The notes: a model not told the origin generated them from the letters alone. A stretch of 64,000 nt of DNA from Harmonia axyridis (GCF_914767665.1 NC_059504.1:46407720-46471719), one strand, 5' to 3'. Counted from the stretch's first letter, positions 13,482-26,040 are shown. Numbers and translations are program-made.

Positions 13482-14978
13482 CACTGCGCAAAAAAATTAA
13501 CGCACATTCTGAAAATCTCAATTTTAATGAAAGTTAACTCTACATTGACTTTATAACTTATTTTTTATGTTCTCTCGGAAAGGATTTGAACGAAACAAGA
13601 CACATTAAATGGAAGAAAAATTCAGGATTTCACCGAATCTTATGTGAAAGAAGAGAAATAAACAATTTTCAAAATACTGGAATGCTGATAAGTGATTTAA
13701 TACTTGGTATTTCCACCCCTTGCGTTAATTACAGCTCGGCAACGACGGTTCATACTCAAAATGAGTGATCTTGAAATGTTCTGATCTTATCCTTCCCAGA
13801 TTTCTCTGAGTTGGATTCCTAAGTCATTAAGAGTAGCTGGATGATTTTCTGAACTTCTCAGCCTTTTATTGAGGTTGTCCCAAAGCTGCTCAATCGGATT
13901 GAGATCTGGACTTCTTGCTGGCCATTCCATTTGAGAGACTTCAACCTCTTCAAGGTACTCCTGAACGATGCGCGCACGATGGGGTCTGGCATTATCGTCC
14001 ATAAAAATGAAATTTTCACCAATGTATGGGGCAAATGGCACTACATGCTCTTCAAGAATGTTCCTTATATACCTATTATTCATAGCTCCATTATCAACGA
14101 CCACTAGGTCTGTGCGAGCAGTCAAAGATATTCCACCCCATACCATAATCGATCCTCCCCCGAAACCAGTAGTATTCAGGAAATTGCACTGAGCATATCT
14201 TTCATGTGGACGTCTGTATACAAGGGAACGTCGATCACAATGGTAGAGGCAGAATCTAGACTCATCTGTGAAGAGAACTCTTTACCAATCAGCCTCTTCC
14301 CAATGGATATGCTCTCTCGCAAAATCCAAACGCGCCCTTCGATGGGCTGGGGTAAGAGCTGGGCCGCGACACGAGGTGTTAAATCATATTCTCTGAGGCG
14401 ATTTCTTATTATCTGAGTGCTAATTTGCACCCCATGAGTTTGCTCAAGCTGATTTTGAAGGAGGCGAGCGGTTGCAAACCGTTGTCTCAACGAAGAAACT
14501 CTCAGGTAACGTTCTTGAATGTCAGTTGTTACCCGTGGTCTACCCTGTCCTGGTCTTCGGATATTCATACCTGTCTCCCTGAATCGCTGCAACATTCTGG
14601 ACACACTTGTATGGGAAACTCCAAACCTTTCTGCAATTCTTGTGTATGTCCACCCTTCTTCTCGCAAAACTACCGCTTAGGCACATTCCTCTTGGGTCAA
14701 GTTGCATAGCGATCGAGTGTAGAAAATCAAAAGAAAGAAAAACTATTGATCACTAGAATTGATCGAGAACAACTGATTTCAGAATAGAGCCAATACATTC
14801 AAAATCTGATAATCTCATCTTTTTTAATTCCTGCTGGGAAAAAACATATGTATTGAAGAAAAACGTTGAAAGTGCATATGCATGCATAATTCTGATAAAA
14901 ATAATTATCATTGAGACACCTTCAGTTGTAGAACAAATTTGAGATTTCCATAATGTGCGTTAATTTTTTTGCGCAGTG
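13482..14978 (-). mobile_element. Tc1-like transposon (DD34E) with intact terminal repeats
   Basis: Both ends carry CACTGCGCAAAAAAATTAAC continuing to CGCACATT, a 27-base perfect terminal inverted repeat that extends imperfectly to about 40. TA duplications lie at 13480-13481 and 14979-14980. On the minus strand, 14667-14176 encodes the paired-type HTH domains (GWTYTRIAERFGVSHTSVSR, then a GRPRVTT linker). The region down to 13787 encodes the catalytic domain with FTDESRF, FMDDNARPH and SPDLNPIEQLWD; the last Asp and Glu are 34 residues apart. One frameshift near 14330 and an in-frame TAA shortly after make it defective. Perfect ends suggest a fairly recent insertion. Confidence 0.93.
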
Positions 14979-15260
14979 TAGTTATTTACAATATAAGTGT
15001 AGACGGCATTGATATTCTTCCAAAAGTTCATAATTAAAAAACGAGCCACATAGTGGCTAGTTTTTGAATGAACCTTTTGAATGTGCCTTTTGTACGAATA
15101 TTATAAATTATTTTCTCTAATTCACTGAATTTTTATTGAAATCAATGGAATATTATGAATATCATTTAGTGACATTTGCATTGAAAATTGTTGGTTGGCA
15201 GAGAATTGTTTTTTTGTATCACAATTTGACCAATAATAATCCGTGACAGGAGGGCTATGA
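14979..15260. repeat. Interspersed repeat family A, copy 1
   Basis: Shares TAGTTATTTA, the CGAGCCAC...GTGGC.AGTTTT inner hairpin and the TTGGTTGGCAGA end with 28044-28265. The Tc1 element at 13482-14978 inserted at the TA forming its left edge. Confidence 0.65.
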
Positions 15261-15642
15261 GTACCAACTAAGATGGCTAAAAACCTGGTGAATGCACTGA
15301 TTAGATTTTGTCTTGCCAATTTTGAGAATATTAGTTAAGCTTCGTTATGTGAACTGTAGGTAGCGCTATTTACAGATTATGACAGATTCTTGTTATTTCA
15401 AATATTTGAATTTATTCTGGTAACCGTTTTGTGAATATTTCACTGCAGATGTACCAAATGGAGATGACTTTTCACTGTTTTCTTCTTGAAATTCCTAGGA
15501 AATATATGCAAGATGATCATTCCTTGTACTTTTAATTATACAAGATATAATACAGAAACAACTAGTTCGTTAAAATTTACTTAACTTTGTTTTCTTAGAT
15601 TGGGGCATTACATGAAAAAATTTGGAAAACCTTTAGTGCTAT

Positions 15643-15956
15643 CATATTTTTACCATCATTAGTGGATTATATATTTTCTTTCACAGTAACATTCTGCACA
15701 TTTTTCTTATAACGAGAAGTTAATGAAATACATATTACAAACGTTTATTATGCACAGGAAACTGATCCATGGAGTTCTTCTATTGATTAGATACTTGATA
15801 CATCAATCAAATTCAAATCGATATTAACGGGAAAAAGATCGAAATGACAAGTATGCCTTTGCGGCGCCCCCACGAAATAAAACTAATATTCTCAATTTGG
15901 TTGAATGTCATTGCATTCAAAAATTGACGGGTGCATACACCATGTTTTTAGACATC
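15643..15956. repeat. Interspersed repeat family B, copy 1
   Basis: Direct copy of 23001-23312. Shared landmarks are CATTAGTGGATT, TCATAACGAGAAGTTAATG, GATCGAAATGACAAGTATG, GCGGCGCC.CCACGAAAT and the end TTTTTAGACATCTT. No coding capacity was seen; it is a non-autonomous element of unknown class. Confidence 0.65.
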
Positions 15957-15959
15957 TTA

Positions 15960-16594
15960 GGGCCAATTGCACCATTCAAAAAATAAACGCTGTTCACGTA
16001 ATCAATGTTTAGTACTGATCGATGATTATAATTTCTACCGATTGCACCGGTTGATAATAATCGATGTTTAGCTAAACAGGAGATATGTTTGGCAACATAT
16101 CAAAAAATCGATGGTTATCATAGCAAAATCAGGACTATCAATTTTCTAGTATAATGTTCTCTGTTCTTGTTGTGACAAAGTTAATATAAATTACAAATTA
16201 TTATTATAAATTGTCATTGAATGATAAGTCACGATCTGAATCTGAATCCATATTTCAATTCTGAAATTCCTCACAAAACCAAACACAGAAACATACAATG
16301 TGACACCATCAGGTTATGGCCATAAAGAAATAATGTTCAGGTTATGTAATAAGTCATATGTTCACACGTTTTGAGTTGCTCAGAACCATAGACCTAATGT
16401 CAAATTGATATTAGGTCTATGCGCAGAACCCTGTTTAAAACTAATCGGGAAAATAAACGTCCAAATTTTCCTGTTTAGTGTAATAGGTGATTAGGCCACA
16501 TTAAACGTCATTTGACAGATGGTGCAAGAGAAATCAGAACGTAATCAATGTTTACATTTTTAATCACCGATTAGGCAAATGGTGCAACTGGCCC
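15960..16594. mobile_element. PIF/Harbinger-type MITE with TTA duplication
   Basis: Left end GGGCCAATTGCACCATT and right end AATGGTGCAACTGGCCC are inverted repeats with one mismatch. Both are flanked by TTA (15957-15959 and 16595-16597). A 3-bp TTA duplication is typical of PIF/Harbinger elements. The 635-base interior has no transposase and contains a small hairpin around 16388-16425. It is inserted exactly at the end of repeat B copy 1. Confidence 0.75.
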
Positions 16595-16717
16595 TTAGTA
16601 CCAATAAACCGATTTTCCACAGAATTAGAGAAAAGCTATCCTACATACTACAGTGTCAAAATGGAAATGTAAATTCATTAATCAATTCAAATCCTCACCT
16701 GCTTGATATTGCAATGT

Positions 16718-19700
16718 CTAGTCCATATGAGACAAATCATCCAAGTGGGAAAACCCATCGTTCATTTTAATAGTGTTGTTCTTCGGCATCATAAAAGACA
16801 CATTCTGTTGTGTACCTGGACTTAGCATACCACTCTGATTCACATTCCCGCTGTTCTGCATGCCTACTAATACCATTTTTTGCTGGGAATTGACGAATTT
16901 CTGTTGAACCTGAGTGTTACTGCCAGATACCAGCTTTATCACTTGTGTATTTTGAGTCGCCGGCGACTGCTGATTTTGCACTTGACCCTGACCAGGCCTT
17001 TGGGTAACAAAGACTATCTTCTGGTTGTTACCTTGGTTTGCTACTCGACCTACTGCGGGACTCACAACCCTGTTCCCAATGTTCTGTAAAGGAATATATT
17101 GAAAAATTATGGTTTCTTGCACAACAGTTTTTTCCGGTTTAACCAAACCAAACAAACTAAGGAACTGGAAGATTGATAAATGTGGGTGACTCATCATAAA
17201 AGAAGAACTATGGTCCCACAGTATTTTATGGCTACTAGTTTCAAGACTTTAAATCAGTTTCATTCTCAAGACTTGAGAATGAGACTGATTAAAGTCTTGA
17301 CCGTCTAGAAAAATATTGCAGAGTTTGCGATCAATAAAAATAAAAAAAATTATGATAAAATAGAAAAAGTTGAGACTATTTAGGGTGAAATTAGAATCCT
17401 GTATTTCTGAAAAAAATTCGGGGGGTCCGGATCCCCCCTGGCTATGGCCTTGGTCACAGACTACTCCACACAGTGAGGAATTGCGGTTTTTCCTCAATAA
17501 CTCTTAAAGTATTCATTTTAGGTATAGGGTTTGCTTAAGTAACCCCCACTATTTTTGAACATAGAATCGACTCAAGTAATAAAAAATATAGGTTCCAATT
17601 TGAAAATCTTGAGTTTTGATGAATTTGAGTTGTCCAAGTACATGATCTTCTGATAAACAACCTGTCCATTTTTGGTCCAAACCGCTGGGTGCGCCATTTG
17701 TAATAAAGAAGTAGTTTCCGGTATAACCGGAAGTTGTAGAGATCTGAAATTATTTGAGGGAGAAAGCATTGTTTCAAACCCCAGCATTTCTAGATATAAG
17801 CCAAGCGTTCGATAAAGTGTGGCATGATGGATTATTACACAAAATTAAAACAATTCTTCCACTTCAGTATTATCCCATCCTAAGGTCATATCTCACAGAT
17901 AGAGAATTCAGGGTCAAAGTAGGCGAAGCAAGATCCAGAAACTTTCCCATAAAGGCAGGAGTTCCTCAGGGAAGGGTCCTTGGCCCATATCTGTATTTAT
18001 TACATACTTCTGATCTTCCAACATGCTCAGACACAACTATTGGTACTTTTGCTGATGATACAGCTGTTTTAGCCACTAATGAAGATCCCTCAACTGAAAC
18101 TAAGCTGGTCCAAGACCACATGAATTTACTAGTGACATGGACAAGGAAGTGGAAAATTAAGATAAACAAAGAGAAATCTAAACAAGTTGATTTCACTTTG
18201 AGAAGGGAATCCTGCCCATCAGTCCATATTAATAATAAAACAATACCTAAGGAAAAATCAGTCAAATACCTAGGGTTTGATTTGGACACCCCTCTGACTT
18301 GGAAAGAGTACATTAGAAAGAAAAGAAAACAAATCGATCTCAAAATTAAAGAAATACATTGGCTGTTGGGAAGAAGATCAAAACTTCCATTAGAAAATAA
18401 GATTTTGCTGTACAAAACCATTTTATCATACCAATATGGTAATATGGAATAGAAATTTGGGGATGTGCTAGCAAATCGAACGTAGCTATTATACAAAAAT
18501 CTCAATCAAAAGCTCTCTGAATGATGGCCAATGCACCTTGGTACGTAACTACTCAAACGCTACACGAAGATCTAAGAATACCATACGTCCACGAAGTTAT
18601 TAAAAACAAAAGCACAAAACGTCACACAAGGTTGGAAGGGCACTCAAACATGCTTCTGCAATCACTTCTATCAGACAACCAGCCAAGAAGATTGAGAAGA
18701 GTATGGCCAGCTGACTTAATGAAGAACTAAAAGATCCTCTCAATGGAGTGTACTTGTCACGCTATTTTTTAATGTCAATAAATTAGCTCATAGAATGTTT
18801 GTTCTGATTGCTGATGAATATAAAATGAAAAATAAAAAATTATGATAAGCTTCTCATAAACGTCTAATAAAACAATAATAACAAAAAAAAAAGAAAAGTA
18901 AGGTTATTACATATATACGAAAAAACCGAGTAGCTGAGGACCGCATCTAAAAAGTCATGTTCCCGAGGAATCAAGGTATAATGGAAAAAAAAATTGCTAA
19001 AATCGGCCAAACTTCTTTGAGATTTTGTCTGTTCCCCTAATTTTACCATCATAAAATAGTTGTAGCTGGTGCAATATCGTAATTCCAAACTTTTGGTCGG
19101 TTTTGGTATAACCATAGTTAGTTCTAAGATGGCACAATATAGCCACTTTTCATCTGAAAAACTCAAAAGTTGATTCCTACCTGCTGTATTATAGTTGAAG
19201 TAGCAGCGGAGATAGGCCTGGCTACTGAACTTGCAATTGAAGTTATGGCACTTGCGGAATTTGTCACTGAAGTAGTTGTTGCAGAGGAGTTAGGAAGCGT
19301 TCTGGCTTTGGATACGCCACTGTGAAGAAGGCCTCCCAAATATCCATAATCCTGCTTGTACTCCTCGATCAAATCAGGAACCGATCTGATACTCTTCAAA
19401 ACAGGCACAAGAGCCTTGACTATAAGTGTTTTTATGTGTCCAGTGGCCAATTTATCAACATTTGCAGCCATCGAACTCTCCGAGTATTGCTCTAATCGCG
19501 CACCTGAGATGCAAAATTGATTTAAAATAATTATTAAGCAGACTACAATGACAAAATGTTGATAGGGATTCGACTTGAACTAGTTTATACATAGTTATAT
19601 AATTGATAGCTATATTATTATGGGATTTCATATATTCTTTACCGCTTTTCACTAAGTGGCAACTATCCTATAAGAAATGTGATTAACAAATTTAACATCA

Positions 19701-22024
19701 TAAATTATTAATTTTCGTCCAAATTTTGTGATCTCCCTGTTTATGAATCTCCAATGAGTGCTTTAAGACTTCAACGCCCACTATAAAGTTACAATCATGT
19801 ATAACAATTATTGTAAATGGACATTGTTCAAGGTCTCCCAAATTGGAAACTCACTGAGAACATCTGAAGAACTATAAAACTTAGAGAAAATCTCCAATCT
19901 CTTTATTCAGAATGAGAAGATATCAAAATCGGACAACAAACGAACAATCTGAAGGTTTAAAACTAATTTTTGTTTAGGTGAACTATCTTTTTTACCAGAT
20001 GTTCTTAATATATGCAACTGGGATCAATTTTTTCTCTAAATATTCCATTCCATGGGTATGTAATTTTCATAAAAGCTGGATATGCCAAATTTATTTTTAA
20101 TGTTTAAAAACTATTTTCATCTTGGAAATATGCAGATAAACAGAAAATGACTAAATTATATACTTAGACTCAAAAATATCTTAAATATGCATTAAATTAT
20201 GCAGTTATGCAAATGCATATTTACCTGAAGCCTAATGAGTATGTGATAACTTTGATAACTGATAATTTTGGGATTTTATTAATATTTGAGCCGGAATCTC
20301 TTTAGAAAGGGGGAATTGAAGGCAACGATTGTTTAGCTTCATCCAAATTTCAATAATTTTGCAAATAAAGATCATTTACTATATTTTATATATTAAAATA
20401 TCCCTACTTGATGTTTTGAATAAGTGGACTAAACTAAAAGAGAAGAGTTAGTTGAAACCATAGACTTTAGGTATAAAATGTGAATATTCCAATGAATTTA
20501 AGCAATTGCGACCTCTGCAATAACCCCAAACTGCTACTATTCACGTTTACGCATGGTTAGCAATTTCTTGACCTTAAATTACACATTTACTGAATAAAGA
20601 AAAAACTAATTACCTATCATTTTCACCCTAGGAAGAATGAATATCCTCACAACTTCTGGTCCTAATTCAGACAATGCCTGCAAGGCACCATATAAGGAAG
20701 ACAATGGCATTTTATCGCCCTGATTCAGGGCATTAGTGAACATTCTTGTTATCCTGGTTTGGATATTGTTTGTACTAGTGTTGAAGTTTTTACAAATCTG
20801 CGCCATGAGTCGTGATGCAAAATCTCTCAAAGCCCAGTGGTTATCATACTCAAGTCTTACACACAGCTGCTTTGAAACTATACATGTCGTCACTGCAGGA
20901 ATTAATTCATGCAACTGAAAATTTCATTTATCACATATATATTCACATATCAATAATTTTTGTAAGAAAAAATACTTACATATTTTTCTAAAAACAATGA
21001 TTGATTGTCTAACAATGCTTTGACCATTCGCATGAGATATATAAGGAGTGCTAGATTATTTTGAACTACATTAACCCTCACACCTTCAATGATGAAAGTA
21101 CACATTCTTGGTAACATCTCATGTAGTCCAGGATCTGAAGCTAAACTCTGAAGGGCTTCCTAAAAATCCATAATAGAATTTAATCCTAGCCTTCTACAAA
21201 TTATCTATAGACAGCTATGATTTAATAATATACAAACTTACCGCCCTTCTGGCTTCATCTGAACCAACACAAGCTTCAGTTATTTCCTTATAATATAACT
21301 GTTGTTCAACTGACAACTCGTGAGTAGCTAGTTGTTTAATTTGTACTGTTTCTACATTTTTCAACTTTTGCTTTCCTGTTGTAGGTTTACCCGAAGTTTC
21401 TTTGAGAGGTTTCTTATTTATTGGATCAACAGATTCCAACTGAAAAATTACGAATAAAAATATGTATTGAAATTTAACAGTAATCATTTACCTTCTGCAT
21501 ACTCTTTGTGGCTGGTGGTGGATTCTCAGGTATAGTAGGTTGTATACCATCAATACTCAACCAGTGAGACCTAAGCGTTACATCATAGGGAGCTTTAGGA
21601 GTAGAATTAGAAATCAAGTCGTTTAAATCAACTTCCGCCTCTTCCAAAAAATGCAGTTCCCTACCACCACCAGAGGCAAATCTGAATGGTGTATAATCAG
21701 GATTTTTGAAACCAAATTGTGGCTGAAATACTTTAATTAATAATAGTTCATTCCTCATAATATAACTATAAAACCAACCTCCAAGTTTTTAGACCGCAAA
21801 GCAGAATCTATATCACTTGGCATTAGTTTTATCCTTTTTCCATGGTGCATAAATTTGGCTGCGTCTTGAATTATATGTTTTAAACGAAAAGATATTTCGT
21901 CTGACATTTCTTTTGCAGCTTCATCTTGAAGACTAGCTATTCCTATACTTTCTGCTATAACTTTGATAGATTCAATTGAAAAATTTGTACCGTACAGATC
22001 ATTTTCATGTACTTTACTGGACAT
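16718..22024 (-). CDS. TAF6: Transcription initiation factor TFIID subunit 6 (TAF6)
   Basis: TAF6 pairs with TAF9 through a histone fold in TFIID and helps position the basal transcription machinery. Minus-strand exons: 22024-21779, 21722-21492, 21439-21242, 21159-20980, 20914-20614, 19503-19181, then 17083-16718 (stop TAG). Exon 1 is the histone fold (IKVIAESIGIASLQDEAAKE, QDAAKFMHHGKR). Exon 2 has the diagnostic TPFRFASGGGRELHF. Exons 3-6 form the TAF6 HEAT-repeat domain. The last exon is a Gln/Asn-rich tail (NNQKIVFVTQRPGQGQ) ending HLDDLSHMD. Exon 6 ends and the last exon begins in phase 0, so they can join directly. A possible extra exon begins at 17734 after TTTCAG but its frame is uncertain. 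An in-frame ATG also exists 12 bases upstream at 22036. The intron 17084-19180 holds a LINE. Confidence 0.93.
17405..17455. repeat. Fragment related to the Mutator-like MITE at 49052
   Basis: GGGGGGTCCGGATCCCCCCT followed by GGCTATGGC resembles the G-rich edge of the MITE at 49052-49215 (GGGGGGCCAGGGGAGATCCGG). Only a short stretch is recognisable, in an intron of TAF6. Confidence 0.3.
17768..18850 (+). mobile_element. 5'-truncated jockey-like LINE in a TAF6 intron
   Basis: One frame, open to 18452, encodes the palm and thumb of a jockey-clade reverse transcriptase: FLDISQAFDKVWHDGL, GVPQGRVLGP, the catalytic FADDTAVLA and KYLGFDLD. After a stop or frameshift the usual C-terminal part continues (NAPWYVTTQTLHEDLRIPYV) to 18730. 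An A-rich tail follows near 18820-18900. The N-terminal half and ORF1 are absent, so it is a dead-on-arrival copy. It is antisense to TAF6. Confidence 0.85.
19504..20613. other. TAF6 intron, nothing recognised
   Basis: AT-rich intron between the two central HEAT-domain exons. No coding frame, terminal repeat or RNA gene was recognised. Confidence 0.5.
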
Positions 22025-22036
22025 TGTCCGCTTCAC

Positions 22037-22500
22037 TCTATATTCAATTCAAAAAAACTGTGTTTCTGATTTTTATTTACAAATCACAGCAAAACAACAA
22101 AACTATTCAACACGATGTAGCACCAAGCTTGCATAGTTGAGAACTGTTGTTTACTTGACATTTGTGAAAGTTGATATCAGTCATTTAGAACACAGAAACA
22201 GAATTACCACGTGAAATATTACTCTATGACTACGTTCCAGAACAGTATGGGATAATGTTTTTTTATTTCGTTTGAATAAGGATTTACACTAGCTGTAATT
22301 TCAATTATACCTGAAAATTATATTGAGTACAATATTTCAATTCAATCAATTTCCAAATTATGGGCTTCATTTCATCATATTTTTATTCGAATGACTTCTC
22401 ATGTGCTTTTCTGTACAGAAAATTAGTGAGGTTATAGATGTCATAGAATATGACATTGATTAATTTTATTATTAATTTAATTATGAATAAATCCAAACGA
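22037..22500 (-). promoter_or_regulatory. TAF6 5' flank, probable promoter region
   Basis: The region just upstream of the TAF6 start must contain its promoter. I see an E-box-like CACGTG near 22209 and no clear TATA box. The boundary is inferred from gene position only. Confidence 0.3.
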
Positions 22501-22504
22501 TGGG

Positions 22505-22690
22505 GTTAAATGTCTAAAAACATGGTGTGTGCACTCGTCAATTTTAGAATGGAATGACATTCGACCAAATTGAAAATATTAGTTTTATTTCGTGGCGGCG
22601 CCGCAATGTCTTACCACAGATTACTAGTCTGTGGTCATACCTTTCATTTCGATCTTTTTTCCTTTGATTTTGTCAGGATACATCAATTAA
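22505..22690. repeat. Repeat family B, inverted partial copy
   Basis: Reads as the inverse of the end of repeat B: AAAAACATGGTGTGTGCACT, then TTCGTGGCGGCGCCGCAATG and TCATTTCGATC. It faces the copy at 23190-23312, so the two could fold back on each other. A further short piece ending TTTTTAGACATCTTAG lies at about 22715-22790. Confidence 0.6.
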
Positions 22691-22819
22691 AACTCGATCC
22701 TAGCCAATCAGAAGCTTAAACTAATATTCTCAAAATTGGCAAAACAAAAGCTAATCAGTCCATACACCAGGTTTTTAGACATCTTAGATGGGGTAAACGA
22801 AAAATGTAAAAATAAAGCT

Positions 22820-23520
22820 CAGCCAATCAAAAACGAGACCACGCGTGTCGCCACTGTGGTTTATTAATAAGATGCATAGAAAACCTGGTGTGTCTACTTA
22901 TACCTGTAAAACTTTCGGACAAAACGGGAGATTTTTCAGATGTATATCTACCCACTTGATTTCAAGGGATCGCGTCTGTTTCAGATGGCGCTTACAACGT
23001 TTATCATTAGTGGATTTTATATTCTCTTCTCATTCTGCATATTTTTCTCATAACGAGAAGTTAATGAAATACATATTACAAACGTATATTATACACAGAA
23101 AAGTGATTCTTGGAGTTCATCTGCTGATTTGATACTTGATACATCATCAAATTCAAATCAAAATCTAAGATGTCTAGAAACAAAATCATTGGAAAAACGA
23201 TCGAAATGACAAGTATGACATTGCGGCGCCGCCACGAAATAGAACTAATATCAATCTGGTCGAATCATTGCATTAAAAAATTGACGAGTGCATACAACAT
23301 GTTTTTAGACATCTTGAATTTACTGAATTGAACTGACACACGTAAAAATTGAAATTATTTGGCCTGATAGTATTTGATTGTATATAAAACAAATTTGGTA
23401 TTACATTTTGAGTAAATCCCAAAAATCGGGTGAATAGAGATGTAAACAAAAAACCTCCATATTTAGGCACAGCCAATCAAAAACGAGACCACGCTTGTCG
23501 CCACTGTGGTTAATAAGTCA
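22820..23520. repeat. Repeat family B copy 2 bracketed by ~50-bp direct repeats
   Basis: The segment CAGCCAATCAAAAACGAGAC, continuing to CGCCACTGTGGT, occurs at 22820-22870 and again at 23470-23520. Between them, 23001-23312 is a full repeat B copy. The arrangement suggests one composite element or a nested insertion. No coding capacity was seen. Confidence 0.55.
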
Positions 23521-23699
23521 CTGTAGTACCGTAGAACATCTTTCTCTTTTGAAGTCATTGCTCCATCTCAATATAATTCACCTCTGGTGAGCAATTTTGA
23601 TTTGCTCTAGCAGGTGGCAATATGCCACTCAGAAGGTTTGTGTAACAATTACACAATCTCTGTGCCAGTAGGGTTTTGGATTTGATACAAACTTCCTAG

Positions 23700-26040
23700 G
23701 ACAGTGCCATCTTCGGTCGTTTGTGTTTCCTAGGAGCTTTTTCATCATAGTCGCAAGCCTTCCTTATAAGAGGGTATGCGTGATTTTCCATTTTATGAAG
23801 ATCTTCACGCTCAGATCTTGGTCGTCTAGGAATGTTATTTGCAGGTCTTCATGTATTGGTACGTTGCTGACAAACCATGGTGCATTTCCCTCAGGATCGT
23901 ATTCTGCACGACGTGAAGTCTCTGCTGATGCTTCTTTGCGACGTATCCCCAAGCCAGGCATGCGTAAGACATTAATGGTGGAGAAGAAGCTTGTTGGAAA
24001 GAGACATTTTGCTGCTTTTGCAAAGTAGCGGTTGCAACATTGCCGCTGCTGTCTTTTCCTTGGCCACATCTGATGTGACGTGTTGATTCCAAGTGAGCTT
24101 CTTGTCAAGTATCACTCCATGATACTTGGCCTCGTTTTTCCATTCGATCCTCCTACCGAACATTACTTCCTTGGGGATCTTTTTTCTTTCTACTGAAAAG
24201 AGCGGCTTCGCTCTTCTCAGGGTTTACTTCAATTCTCCAGCCTACCTTCTTTTAGGTATTTCGTTGCCATTTTGGGACACCAAGAACTGGCAAGAATGGC
24301 GGTGTCGTCAGCGTACAGTGCATCCCATTTTGGGTGAGACAGCCAGGTTTCTCGCTTGTTATTTAAGATAGAGCCTTGCGGTTTTCACGTTCCTGTCCTA
24401 CTTTTTCGTGAAACTCAAGTTGGTCTAATCAGATTTTGCATAACTGTTTCCGTTCAAGAGATACAGCGCGATTTTGGAAATTGATACTTTTCGGACCCCT
24501 CCTTTATCTCCGAAGTTATTGGAAATAATGCTGAGGTGAAAACTACGTCTGAATCAGAATTTGGCGTAGAATCCAGTGGCGTACTCAATTTTTTTTTTCG
24601 GGGTATGGTTTTGAAGATTCAACACAAACTTATGTTTTTTTTTAATGGAACACCATGTGTATCATTACTTCGTTGAATTCGTTATTTTTTTCCCTTCAAA
24701 ATGATATATGACACTATGTAGGTGGGATGTTCAGAAATGTTAAAAAAAACACTAAAACATCAAATAATGATGATTTTCTGTTAGTGGGCAATGGATTTCC
24801 CATAAAAAAGAAGAATCAATAATGATAACAATAATTTATAGCGATGACAGCTAGATCAGATTGGTTTTTTCCCTCCAATGCCCACTTGATAAAACAATGA
24901 TCCCGAATGCATAGTAGCCATAATAACAACAAGGATATTTGTGTCATCAATGACCTACTACTTTTAAAAATCGAAAGTAATAATCCTCTTATCGAAACAT
25001 AGAAAATTCATGGCCCATTTACAAAAAAAATCATCATTATTTGACGTTTTTGTGTTTTTTTAACATTTCTGAACATCCTACCTACATAGTATCATATATC
25101 ATTTTGAAGGGAAAAAAATAACGAATTCAACGAAGTAATGATATATAGGGTGTTCCATTAAAAAAAATATAGGTTTGTGTTGAATCTTCAAAACCATACC
25201 CCGAAAAAAAATATTGAGTACGCCACTGGATTCTACGCAGAATTCTGATTCAGACGTAGTTTTCAGGTCAGCATTATTTCTAATAATTTCGGAGATAAAG
25301 GATGGGTCTAAAAAGTATCAATTTCCAAAATCACCCTGTATCTTTTGAACGGAAACAGTTATGCAGAATCTGATTAGACCAACTTGAGTTTCACGAAAAA
25401 GTAGGACAGGAACGTGAAAACCGCTAGGCTCTATTTTAAATAACAAGCGAGAAACCTGGCTGTCTCACCCAAAATGGGATGCACTGTACAGGGCCATGGA
25501 GGTTTTCTCCGTTTTTGACATGTCGGATACATATGTTGTAAACAATATTGGAGACAGCAGTGATCCTTGCGGAACTCCGGCTGAAAGACACCTATCTGAA
25601 GACAATACTCTGTCAACTCTGGCTCTAAAATTGCGAGAATGTAGGTAGGAAGCTAAAAGTTGGACCACCTGGGAAACCTGCCGCAAGCAGTTTGTATAGC
25701 AGTCCTTGTGCTATACTTTATCAAACGCTTTGGGTACATCCAAGAACACAGCCCATGTGACTTGTTTGTGGTTATATCCATCCATGATTTGTTCCACTAC
25801 TCGGAGCACTTGTGGCACAGTGGAGTGTTGGCTTTGAAAACCGAACTGTTCCAACTGTATGATCTTCTTTTCTTCCTTCATTGTCTTCACTCTTTTCAGA
25901 ATGACCGCTTCCGTAATCTTCCCTATGCACGAGAGAAGACTGATCGGACGGTAGTTCTGCGGAAATTTAGCATCTTTGCCGGCCTTGTGGATTGAAACCA
26001 AGTTGGCTTTCTTTCATTCCTTCGGAAAGTACCTTAGTCG
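23700..26040 (-). mobile_element. Jockey-like LINE fragment, split by a palindromic element
   Basis: The minus strand from about 26040 to 25486 encodes reverse transcriptase motifs: NYRPISLLSCIGKITE, QFGFQSQHST, AVFLDVPKAFDKV, AGVPQGSLLSPILF, ending MALY. The reading continues at 24316 with ADDTAILASS and then, in broken frames, YHGVILDKKLTWNQH and a C-terminal tail to about 23700. The catalytic YADD is therefore split between Tyr and Ala codons by the 24317-25485 insertion. Several stops and frameshifts are present, so the copy was probably degenerate. Confidence 0.85.
24317..25485. mobile_element. 1.17-kb long-TIR (foldback) non-autonomous element
   Basis: Starts AGTGCATCCCATTTTGGGTG and ends with its exact inverse. 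The two arms, about 480 bases each, are inverted copies with only scattered differences, around a central unique segment of about 200 bases. The flanking target copy is GTAC (24313-24316 and 25486-25489). Because the ends are palindromic the duplication could be TA, GTAC or GTACAG. No transposase is encoded. Confidence 0.85.

Noticed and set aside
17590..17734. Possible extra TAF6 exon after TTTCAG
   Set aside because: Exon 6 ends in phase 0 and the most protein-like frame here needs another phase. No strong in-phase donor was found, so it was left out of the gene model but mentioned there.
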